From assembly GCF_023856365.1 (NCBI RefSeq), contig NC_064554.1, positions 1,550,001 through 1,614,000 on the forward strand: a DNA stretch of 64,000 bases. The letters are read 5' to 3'. Made by a program: the position numbers and the translations under genes. The notes beneath the pieces are model-generated. The model was not told the origin of the DNA. It saw only the letters and a list, made by a program, of their open reading frames with translations, and ran no database searches. This DNA comes from Brienomyrus brachyistius (taxonomy: Eukaryota > Chordata > Actinopteri > Osteoglossiformes > Mormyridae). Positions 11,426-22,800 of the stretch are shown here, one piece after another (the stretch's first letter is position 1; each line of letters begins with the position of its first letter).

Positions 11426-12879
11426 TGTCTGATTAGATGTACTAGAATAGATGTACAGCACAGGCGAGAGGCAAACTGTACATGTGGTAAAGTGATCTGC
11501 TTCTCGTGAGTAAAAACTCAAGAGATCAGAGGTCAGGGAGATTGACCCCTTTCTGTTCTTTTTATACCAAGGATGTAAATTGACCAGCTAGCTCTTTCTA
11601 GTACCTTCCTTTTCCATAATGATGTGTCCTGTATCCCATAAGAATCTCTTTCTCCGTCTCCATGACTTCAAAGGAACTTTCAAAAACCTTTGTATGAAAG
11701 CAATCAAGAAAAAAATGTTTACATGCATTTTGTAGTGTGTATGCTTTTGCAAAGATTAAGCATTTTGGAAATGAAAACATAATTTAAAGAGGTAGTCAAT
11801 CCAAGTTTGATATCATTTGCCATTTTCTTGTATATTACGTTTTTTATGTTATCACTTTTGATTTTCAGTACTTTTACTAGTCTTCATCTTCTTTGGAAAG
11901 TATCGCGAAAAGTTCGAGTGTAAACCTTGTGCTGGAACCACGGGAGACCTATCGAATATAAGTCAAACTATGCATGTCTTGTGTAAACATTGACAACAAT
12001 GGCCAAATTACACAGTATTATCAAATAAAGGTTTAGAGTAATGCAATGTGAACTTCGATTATTTCATTAGCATGACCGAAATGTAATGCATCCATCTTCC
12101 AACTGCATATTCAGCTCTGGGAGGACCAGGATCCACGAGGCAGGATATGTCAGTTCGCTGCAAAGCCATTCGCTTACCTCTATGAGGAAACTATAGTAGA
12201 ATAATGAAATCTAAAGAGCTTAGATAACATACGGACTCCAAACACAACGCAGAGGAAGGTAACAGTGCTTCGTACTGAATCACCATGCCGCTGAAATTAA
12301 ATGCCTAATGTAAAATGCCAAATATAACAGACTTAATAAGAGGATTTTAAGAAATTGCGCAAATTTGGAAATACATGCAATTGGATCCCCGTTTATTTTC
12401 CAGCTACGTCACCGATAGATGCTGGAGTGTGCCGCGTCATGATTTGTATTTTAAGTGCGCCCTCACGTGGTGCGGCTATCCATTACATCTTTATTTAGAA
12501 AGGAGCAAAATTACAAAATAGAGTACAGACTACTTTCTATTATATGTTACACAGTGGTTACATTTTACACAAAAGCAACTCTGCTAGTTTCAAAGATTCA
12601 TTTGAATAGTTTTATTAAGTGGTCAAAAAGAATATTTATGTGATGGAATTAAACGTCTGCATAATATCTAATTTTAATGTTATTTTCATGTTGGTTGAAT
12701 GAATAATGCGGGATTGAACACCGCATAGTAACATAAGTGACATTCGTAAACAAAGCAAGTTCAAAATGGATTCCACAGGAAAGTCACCAACCGATCTTCC
12801 TGTCGTTGCCCCTGATTGGATGCGAGGAAGGGACTCGAACTATTTCCTGGCAACGTGATTGCTCTACAGTAGTATCAAT

Positions 12880-13420
12880 CAAGGCGTGGCCACGCCCCTT
12901 CACATTGCAGCATGGAGGATAGAATGTAACAAATTTCAGGTACAGAAGCAAGGTAATCTGTCTCTGAGAAAGAAAGGTCGTCCGTCCGGAAGATAAAAGG
13001 AAGGTAATTGCGGAAAAGTCGGCGATTATTTTTAAGCATGCCAGGCAACGATGTAATCAATTCTCGAAAAGAAATGGGTGAGAGGCACAGTGCGACCACC
13101 TCGCTAGCGTGTTAGCTAACCATCACCATCGTGCCACATCGTGTCAGCTAGATGAGAAGCAGCTTCGATGGGCGATCGGTGCTGCATCCCCACTTTCCTC
13201 TTCGGTGTATGACGGCCGTGTCCGAGGGAAGTGATGCCGGACACGGCTGGCGGCGTGTACTACGCGTTTTGAGCCGTAGACGTGCTAGCTGCTGACTTTC
13301 AACTGCTTTGCCTAATGGGATCGTGACTCTAAGGCACACGTCGCTCCGGCGTGGTCGCGGTCTTCGCAGGCGCCAAACCATCGTGCCCGATTATACCAAA
13401 GTAACACGCCGATGTGTTGC
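12880..13420 (+). promoter_or_regulatory. usp36: Likely usp36 promoter / 5' UTR exon region (CpG-rich)
   Basis: This stretch is clearly richer in CpG than its AT-rich surroundings and carries a GC-box-like GGCCACGCCCC at about 12889. It lies 3 kb upstream of the usp36 start codon. The start exon at 16276 has an intron acceptor in front of it, so a noncoding first exon must exist upstream. The exact exon and donor cannot be fixed; GTGAGA near 13076 is one possible donor. Confidence 0.4.
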
Positions 13421-16275
13421 CCCCCTCCCCCGGACTGGCCGCACTTCATTGCGGCTATCGACTTTTAAATAATTACATGGCTGATTCGGTGTGACGGGGT
13501 GGGCTAAGGAAGAAAAGTGCCTATCGAAGGGGTCGTGATTTAACAATCGCCCGGGTTTAGCCTGGTCCGGCGGCTGGATGGGGCCGCCGTTTCCCTCTGC
13601 TGCTGGGGGTGGCAGCCCCCCCAGTGCTGCTCCGATCGTGGCTGTAACTCGCCCATGTGTGACTGGGCCTAACGTGGGCGCCCTAGATGATCATGTGTGC
13701 CATTTTCATAGCCTTACTCTCCATCGCCTTGTCTTGGTTTTAACTTTCATCCTTGATGTGATTCTTTTTTAATTCGTACAATTTCAGTCAATGTGAAAAT
13801 ACTGTATGGCGAGACGTAAAAACACATCGACCCCATGCTGTTTTTTTTTTGTTTATAATCCTACATGTGTTTTGGGAGCGCCGATCGATGTTGTAAACGG
13901 TCCCTTCATGGTTTTCTCCCCAAGATTATGCAAGTAGCCACACTTCTCTACCTGCACCCCTAATTTCTGGGTTCAGAGTCAGTGCTACGAGTTTCATTCA
14001 ACGTCGAGCTTCTCCTTTACATGCACGCCGCTTGTCTGCCTCTTAGTATGGCTCCGTGGAGTTTTTCTGTTATATCGCTGATTGCTTAATGTAAATATTT
14101 AAATACAAATTGTCGCCCTGACTCTGCATTACATCAGTCATACATTTTAAATAACCTTTCGCCGCATCAGTTTTCTGAATCGTTTTTTTCTCTACTGCTA
14201 TTTTGTTTCTACTTCTTTAACGAAGATGTAGGGTTTATGAATTGCCTTTCCAACATAAAAAATGTCTTAGAACATGCTATATAAGCCAAATAAAAAAAGT
14301 GATGTGACTTTAGTAACGTAATATTCCTGTAATTGACCATATGATTGATATGAGGGACAGGCTGGCCTTGGAAATGCACTCTGTGGTTCATCTGCACACT
14401 TAAGTATGGGGAGCATGAATCTGTGTGCACGTGCCTGGGGGGGGGGGGAGCAGGTCGACCTCGATTATCAGATATATCCTGTTGTAGCTGGGAGATACCA
14501 CCCAGTGAAAGCTCCCTCTCTTGCTCTATGGGACAGCTTGGCTGGTTTTGTTTGTTAGATATCTGTCTACTTTGGATAATGTTGTTTGTCTAAATATAAA
14601 ATCAGATGTCATTAATGCTGATTTTGACCAAATGTCAGGAAGGGTAAACGTAGTAGCAAATGGTGATTATTATCCAATGGCTTCAGTAGGGCATCTTTTA
14701 AAGGTTTCTTCTGCATTGCAGTTAGAAATTAGCTTGATAGCCCTTTTTTAGTAACTATATTATGGGCTCAGATGCTGTTAAACTGGGTGCTTTTAGTGTC
14801 ACCCAGACCGCACTGCTAGCACTGCCATTGTGACATCATCCTCCTCAAGTTCCTGGTGTGTTTTTGCCTTCGTTCGTGGCGGACTGAAACCCGCCGGGGA
14901 TTTTCTCAGAGTTCATTGTGTGCTGGCTCGTCTCGCGCTGCGGGTATTTTTACGTGCAGATTCATGGCAGCTGCTCGGCTGATTCTTGGCTTGTCGACCT
15001 GAAATTGGATTACGACATGCTTGTTACTGGATGCTTCTCTCGCTTGGTGGGTCTGGTCTCCTGAGTGGAGTTCTCCCTTCACATCGCTGTGTGTCTTAAA
15101 GGGCCCCCTTCCCTGTTCCCCTGCAGGGTGGTTACATCTCGGGGTCGTCGCCAATGACGAGCCCACCTCTTGATGCCAGGTTTAATGGCATCAGCATGGT
15201 AACCTGGAGGTCGGTTTGTCCTTGTATGTGTTGTTTGGTTCTGTGCCCTCCTATACCATGGTTTACTCCTGAGCTATTCCTAAAATCAGGGACACCACCC
15301 CTAGCCCCCTCACCCCCCCTAGCCCAGGCATCTTCTGTCGTGTTGCCATCACTATAGTGCCCCCTGGCCATTGCAGGTCGCCAGTGCATAGGTCCTATTC
15401 CGCACAAGCTGTTCCGTAGGCCTGAGTGTGTGCCCATTAGTGATTGTGATGCTTCCGTGGATATGCCCACAGGCCTGCATCTGGACAGGATGACATTCAC
15501 GTCGGTCGAATTCGAAATCTCCCCATTTCCGGGGACCATTCTCTTCCCCTCTGCCAGGACGATAATAGAGAGGAGGGGACGGTCTGTCAGCCCTGATGGA
15601 AGTCAGATGAGATCTGTGAAAAGAAGCATCCCAGTGTTCCTGTACTCAGACTTGTGCACATGGCAAATTGAAGGATAAATGAATTAATCAGTGCATCTTA
15701 TAACTGCTTAATTCTTTTTGCGATCACAGACTAGTTATGATTTGGGCTAGAGAGAGAGAAGGGAAGCAAGAGAGAATTGGCAGGTGTGCAGGAGAACATC
15801 TGGCCCTTTTGTTCCGTGCCGAGCCGCACGTTGCATTGACTTTGTGCTGCACTCCAATACAAAGTCCATGTGAGCTCGGCATATCAGGGAAGCTCCTGTC
15901 TGAGGCCCCGCCCCCTCGTGTTATGGTAACCATTGGAGATGGCTGCCAAGGTCCAGCCGCTCCTCTCTGACCTCAGCCTGTCGTTCCACAGAAGGGAGAC
16001 TGGATTTTGTGGTTGGTCACTGGCCCCCCCCCCAGGTCAGGTAGAGGTGGGTTTAAGTGGTGAACGGGGAAATGGACTGTATATACTGCTTCTCTGAAGC
16101 GCCACCTTCAGGGCCTGACCTTGCGACTGGGGATGTAGTGGTTTGTGTCTCGGGAAAGAAGGGAGCAAGTTATTTTTGTGGGCTATGCAGCTAACGATAT
16201 TGAGCCTGGATGTGGGTGTGGTTTCCTGCCCATCATGGCTGCTGACCCCGCCCCCCTTTGCGCCTCCACCCTCAG
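13421..16275 (+). other. usp36: Presumed usp36 5' intron
   Basis: Lies between the CpG-rich region and the coding start exon. It holds a poly(G) tract at about 14439 and several C-runs. I see no coding exon or recognisable repeat family here. Confidence 0.4.
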
Positions 16276-16537
16276 TGATGCGCCATGCCCATCGTGGAGA
16301 AGCTGAAAGAGGTGCTAAAGCCTGGGCGCAAGGACTCCACCGACGAGGGAGACCTCAACCGGCTGCTGGCCTCCTCGGCCAAGAAGGTGCTGCTGCAGAA
16401 GATCGAATTTGAGCCGGCCAGCCGCAGCTTCTCCTACCAGTTGGAGGCCCTCAAGAGCAAATATGTCATCCTCAACCCTAAGTCTGAGGGCATAGCTGGA
16501 CAGAAGGCCCTGGAGAACATCCAAATTAAGCGCCAGG
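16276..16537 (+). CDS. usp36: usp36 exon 2 (start exon; coding from 16285)
   Basis: Acceptor accctcag; ATG at 16285 in context CGCCATGC; donor CAGG|gtacgt. Encodes the conserved N-terminus up to [14 protein letters not shown] microsatellite follows at 16561-16590. Confidence 0.93.
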
Positions 16538-19500
16538 GTACGTTTGGTACCTGGCAGGGGGTTTGTGTGTGTGTGTGCGTGTGTGTGTGTTTTTGTTTGT
16601 TTTGTATTATTATTTGTAATAATCAGTAGATGAGATGGGTGTGCATTTAATAACATTTATGCGTGTATATACATATTTGATTTTGACTTTTTTCCCTGAA
16701 GATCTGTTTGTATAAATATATAAAGTAAAATGCTTGTCTTGTTCCCATTGGTCAGTGTGCTTAGCCTGTCACCATGGCGATTTAAAGTTACTGGTGTCTC
16801 TCTAACCCCTCCAGCTCCAGAGGGCACAGTAACTGGGCAGGGTGACGGGATCCCGGCCCCCCAGAAACTGCTGTTCCCCGGGAACAGACTCTCCTTGCAG
16901 TGGGAGCGCACCTACAGGGTGGGGGCCGGCCTCCATAACCTGGGCAACACCTGCTTTCTGAACTCCACGGTGCAGTGCCTCACCTACACCCCACCCCTTG
17001 CCAACTACCTGCTCTCCAAGGAGCACAGCCGTGCCTGTGAGTCGACCAAGCCCCACCCCAGATTTTCCTATTGGCTGTATCTATAATGTATGTGCAGACT
17101 AGCCAGTGAAATGACCGTGTTGTTTGGTGTGTTTGCTTCCAGCCTGACAAAGTTTACTTGTCAGTTGATTATAACGCGCTTGATAACCTGGCCGAAGTGG
17201 CAGGAGGCAGGCTGAGGGCTGTTTTAGACCAATGAGAGTGCAGCTTTTGCGTTACTGGATTACTGGATGCTGAGTCCTCATGGCGCTGTTTCTCTCTGGC
17301 AGGTCACCAGTCTGGCTTCTGCATGATTTGCATCATGCAGAACCACATCATCCAAGCCTTCGCCAACACCGGCAATGCCATCAAGCCGGTCTCCTTCATC
17401 CGGGACCTAAAAAGTGAGGATGCGTTGGTTGCTGCTCTACCTGTTCCTCTCCCTTACTCTCTCACTGTTTCCCGCTCGTGCGTAACTCCAGGGGGGTGTC
17501 GTGGTGATCCTGTTTCTATCGATTAGCTTTCTGCCCACCCTCCCCCTCTAATGGGCTCTTAATTGCCCCCCCCCCCGGTGGTCCATTTAGCCTGCGTGGA
17601 CTGGGTAACAATCAGCATCCTCTCTTCTCCAGAAATCGCACGTCACTTTCGTTTCGGCAGCCAGGAAGACGCCCATGAGTTTCTGCGCTACACCATCGAC
17701 GCCATGCAGAAGGCCTGTCTCAACGGCTACCCCAAGTAAGGGCGCTTCAGGGCTGCTTTCTCCACGTCCCGTATGGGGCCATTTAAAAACCCTTATAGAC
17801 GACAGCGAGACATTTATGCAGTCAGTTATTCCAGGTCTAACGACTTTAATGGTTATGTAGTTCTGTCTGGAATGTCTTCCTGGGGAAGCAGGTTCAAACC
17901 TCCACCACGTCTCTCAGCATACAAATGTGTCCTCTGTCATTATTTAAGTTGCTCCCCGACTGGTGAGCCTTGGTGTCTTTGGACGTGTAAGTGTATTAGC
18001 ATTGAAGATTAGATAAGGAGACTGAAACTCAGTACGTTTACATGCACACTATGAAAATCGAATTACTGCGTTGGTCCGACTAAAATCGCACTAAATCGAA
18101 TTTCTCAAAGTTGGCCTAAGACACCCAGATAATCGACAAATCGACTCCTAATCGCGTTAACTCGTGCATGTAAATGTTGAGTCGGACTGGCCTAGGTGCT
18201 CTGCGGACGCTCCATGGTCCCCCCCCCCCCCCCCCCCCCCCGGGCTTTGACCTGGAAGTAACAAAAGAAGCATGGAGCATAGCAGAGAACGTACAGCGTG
18301 CGAAATGTGCAGCGTTGTCCAGCTGCCCAATTCACCGCTCGACTAAAGGACGCTTTTCCACCAGGTACTGTACTTTTGGTTCTCCAAAAAGGTAGCAAAA
18401 GTACAGTATTTTAAGGTGTTGGTTTACACTGGCCCAAAAGCTGGAATCAGCGCTGAATGACATCACAACGCAAGGCGGGGTATTCCGTACTCAATTGAAA
18501 AATGGCTGTAGTAGGACTGGACAATGTGCAGTATTAATACCAACATTGCATGTTATGCGCATCCGATTCTTACATCACTACTCAGATTAAGGTCGGCTTT
18601 TTCTTACCTTTAGTCTAGTATGGATATTATAGCTTTAAGTCTCGCGAAAACATTTTTGCACTTTCATAGAACAAAATTTTAATGATTATATCTTTTCAAG
18701 ATTATCTAGTATATGTTTATGAATCAATTTAAACTTTAATCGCCGCTGCTTTTGCACGAGCACGAGTGTTCTCTGAAACGATCATAATCATTTTCATCAA
18801 TCCATCCATTTTCCAAACCGCTTATCCTACTGGGTCGCGTGGTCCGGAGCCTATCCCGGAATCAATGGGCACGAGGCAGGGAACAACCCAGCATGGGGGG
18901 CCAGCCCATCACAGTGCACACTCACACACCATTCACTCTCACACGCACACCTACGGGCAATTTATCAACTCCAATCAGCCTTAGCATGTTTTTGGACTGT
19001 GGGGGGGAACCGGAGTACCCGAGGAAACCCCACGATGACATGAGGAGAACATGTGAACTCCGCACACATGTGACCCAGGCGGAGAGTCGAACCCGGGTCC
19101 CAGTGGTGTGAGGCAACAGTGCTAACCACTGCACCACCATGCTGCCCCGAACACTATACAAAATGCTTTATTTCTTGCTGTCCTGATCGTGTTGTATCTG
19201 CTCTTCCGACCAGATCGCAATTAAAGCTTGTGGTGTGTCACTTCATTTGTGCATGCATCCATTATTACTTTTATTTATGCTTCTCCCCATAGGTTGGACA
19301 GGCAGACTCAAGCCACCACCCTGGTTCATCAGATCTTCGGAGGTTACCTCAGGTCACGAGGTATGTCAGGCCTGTGGGGGGTGTGAACCGCCGGTTTAGT
19401 CAGGGGGCGAGTGTGTGGCTCGCCAGGTTAGGACACTGTGATCAGAAGGTTGCCGGTTCAAATCTGAGTCAGCAAATTGCTTTTAATATTGAATCTTTGA

Positions 19501-19769
19501 GCGAGGCCCTTACCCCTGAATTGCTCCAGGGACTGGCTAACCTTGTGGTATCGGTCATGCCTTGCTTTAAATAAAAGCCTGTGCTGAATAAATTACAAGT
19601 TGAAGAATTATAATTTGAGTCCCCATCAGGAGAGGGAATGTATGCTTTTCTTATGGAGCCACTAGCATAACTAGCATAACCTGGCTCTGAATCTGTGATC
19701 TGTTTTTAGCATCCAGTTGTTTATACTGCAAAGAGTAGCTGCGGTCATGTTATACTATATTTTAAAAAT

Positions 19770-19822
<53 letters not shown>

Positions 19823-22800
19823 ACGCTCGTTTCAGTGAAGTGCTCCATCTGTAAGAGTGTGTCAGATACGTACGACCCCTACCTGGACATTGCGGTGGAG
19901 ATCAGGGTGAGTAATGGCTTACACGTGGCAAATGGAGTTTAAGGTGTCCTCACACTAGGGGATCTGTACAGTGCTCATGCAAGTTTGAACCCCAACGTCT
20001 AGTTTGTTTGACTAGTGTGATCGCTAGCCATACCCAAGCACGGAACGCAGACGTGATGTCAAAAGTGCGATCAACACTTGCGCACACATACTATATACGG
20101 ACCCTGAAGGAACAGATCGGATAGGCTTTACATATCGGGTACTGACAAGCATTTAACAAGCATTGTGTGAAAGGGATCACTTTGGTCTACGCCAGAGGTG
20201 CAACGTTTGCTGGAAATTTGGGCTGACGAAAGTATCCAGGAACAATTGCATGCAACACACAAAAACTCTGAGATATAAATGAAAATTGCTGCATTGCATA
20301 CTTGATAAATTTATTAGAAGGCCGTGTGTCATCGTGCTCGAAACGACTCCAAAAAAAGTCATAAAGTGAAGTCATTAATCATGAGCTTCATTGTGTTGTG
20401 CGATAGCACTTTTTCTTATGTTCAACATGAAAAAGTCGCACAGTGATGACAAAAGCGTGCTTGGGCCTAGAATGTTAAGCACAATATGAGTGCAAACCAG
20501 TGGGGGAATGGGGGGGGGGACAGTTGTGCTTGGGCATGGTACAAGGCAACTGGGCCAAACGTGAATATGCCCTAAGTTATTCCGTTTTCACTGGGACTGG
20601 GGTTTTTAATCACAATGCTAACTCCTGAACCGAAGGGATGGCTGCCGACTCTGTCCTCCATGCTCACTCGGCTCGGGGGATTGCGGGAGATTTTTTTAAA
20701 CTTTTACGGCTAATTCTTCACAAGCGTGCGGAGGTTTCCCAAAGATCTGCCCCAGCAAGTGAATTGATTTTATTTCATTGCCCGTGGGATTGACTGTCAT
20801 CGTTTCTTCTACAGCAAGCGGCAAACATCGTCCGTGCTTTGGAGCTGTTCGTTAAGCCAGACGTGCTGAGTGGCGAGAACGCCTACATGTGTGCCAGGTG
20901 AGTCCACACATTAGGCACATTAATATTTAGCTGATCTCGGCAGATACGGGCTTAGGCTAAGCTTGCAAGAGTTATAGTGTGTACGTGCGAGTGTACTTAT
21001 CCTAAGGCTGTTATGTGGAATTATGGGTAAATGTGCAGGCCAAGCTGATATGTAGGGCGTTTTTATTAGAAAATAAGTTACGGAGCCACCACAGTGAAAT
21101 CCAAAACAGTGAGACATATTCGCAATGATTTGTATTTTTTGGCTGTGCTCAGAGTATTGCTATTCATACAGTCTAGTTTGTCAAAAATCGGAATAGCGTT
21201 CTAAAATCCGACCGTTGAACGACGCTGTCAACAAGGTCTGGCTTTGTCATGCATGAAAAAATGGTGGCTCTGAATTCCCATCATGCCCCGCTGGCTGTGA
21301 TCAGGTTCACCTTGACGTTAACGGGTAGCGCCTTAATAGATATATGCTCACGGATGTCTTCCTGGCAACCAGTCTGGGATTTCTGGTTGGTGGGCTTGTC
21401 GGTACTGATGGGACATCTTGTCGCGGTTACTGTTTAGGTGCAAAAAGAAAGTTCCGGCAACCAAGCGCTTCACAGTGCACCGGACGTCCAACGTGCTTAC
21501 GCTGTCGCTGAAGAGGTTCGCCAACTTCAGCGGAGGCAAGATCACCAAGGTGATCCTCCACTGTGGGAACGTAGGCTTCATGGTGCCTGATTTGGGACCC
21601 TCTTGGGTCTGAGTTAATGGGGAACATCATCATTACGTGACTTAACCATGAACCCAGTGAGTCACCTTTTTTTTCCCATCCTTTCTAGGACGTGGGCTAC
21701 CCAGAATTCTTGAACATTCGGCCTTACATGTCGCAGAACACAGGGGACCCAATCATATATGGCCTATATGCAGTCCTGGTGCATTCTGGGTACAGTTGTC
21801 ACGCTGGCCATTACTACTGCTACGTTAAGGTGAGAGTCGTGGCACCCCCCGGAGCACGCTGAGTACTGTCTGAGGGCTGGGGCCCGGCCTGATTCTGAAA
21901 TGTGCCGCTGGGTGTTTGCAGGCAAGCAACGGCCAGTGGTACCAGATGAATGACTCTATGGTACATTCCAGCAACATCAAGGTGGTTCTCAATCAGCAGG
22001 CATATGTGCTGTTCTATCTGAGGTAAGACGACGTCTGGCTCCCTAATGGATGCTGTGTGTGTCAGGCCCAGCTGTTTTTCATTACTGCTTTTCTTTTCGT
22101 ACGGAACCTAGAATCCGGAAACGAAGAAGAACGCAGAGACGCCTGTGGTGAAACCGGGAGCAGTGCATTCTGGGAAAAGTGGCCCGACTGCAGAGCAGCT
22201 GAAGAAGGCGGCGCTCAGTGGGCCGAGGTCATCCCCGCAGGTGACCAAGGTGTGTGGGTGAGGGATGGGGTGTGGTCCAGTCTGGTCCAGGGGCCCGTTG
22301 GGCTGGGTGTTAGCCTGGAGGCCACTATGGAGGGGCTACATGATATACTAAACTACCCCTTTTTTGTGCAGAAGCTGGAGTCGTCCCAGCTGCGAAAGAT
22401 CCATTCACTGGATGGGGGGCTGGGAGTTCCTGTGCCCCGGGTCGCCCCCAAACCGGCCAACGGCTCGGCCTTGACCTCGCCCACAGGGCCAACGCTCATC
22501 CCCCGAGCCGCCAAAGAAGGTGAAAAAGACTCCACCCCCGACCCAAGGCGTGACCTCGCCCATCGCCACCACTGCAACCAATGGCGTGGGCCGGACGGAT
22601 GTCCACAGGAGGCACTCGCAGGAGAGCGTGGGAATTGCAGCATCTACCTCAATGAAGTCCCTCTCCGAGTCGTCCGGGGACTCGTCCGAGTCTAAGGTGC
22701 GTCAGGAGCGTTCAGCAGCACGGCACGAAAAATTACGTTTTTTTTTTTAAAAACTTTAACTAAATATGCTAGAAATATTCAACATTTCTTTTTATTTCCT

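Larger units (their letters stand above)
9100..12880. other. timp2-usp36 intergenic region
   Basis: Mostly AT-rich DNA with no recognisable gene. It contains the (GAT)n tract, a foldback element (11259-11425) and an unrecognised minus-strand open frame (10549-10833). Confidence 0.6.

Noticed and set aside
15132..15539. 135-codon minus-strand ORF upstream of usp36
   Set aside because: No recognisable protein features; lies in the presumed 5' intron and is compatible with chance in GC-richer DNA.
18798..19598. tRNA genes suggested by A and B boxes
   Set aside because: The boxes belong to SINE heads; no cloverleaf with a plausible anticodon stem is apparent and the copies are followed by SINE bodies.
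22057..22695. 212-codon open frame as a single-exon gene
   Set aside because: It is a read-through of usp36 introns and parts of exons 12-13 in mixed frames; splice sites and homology define the real exons.
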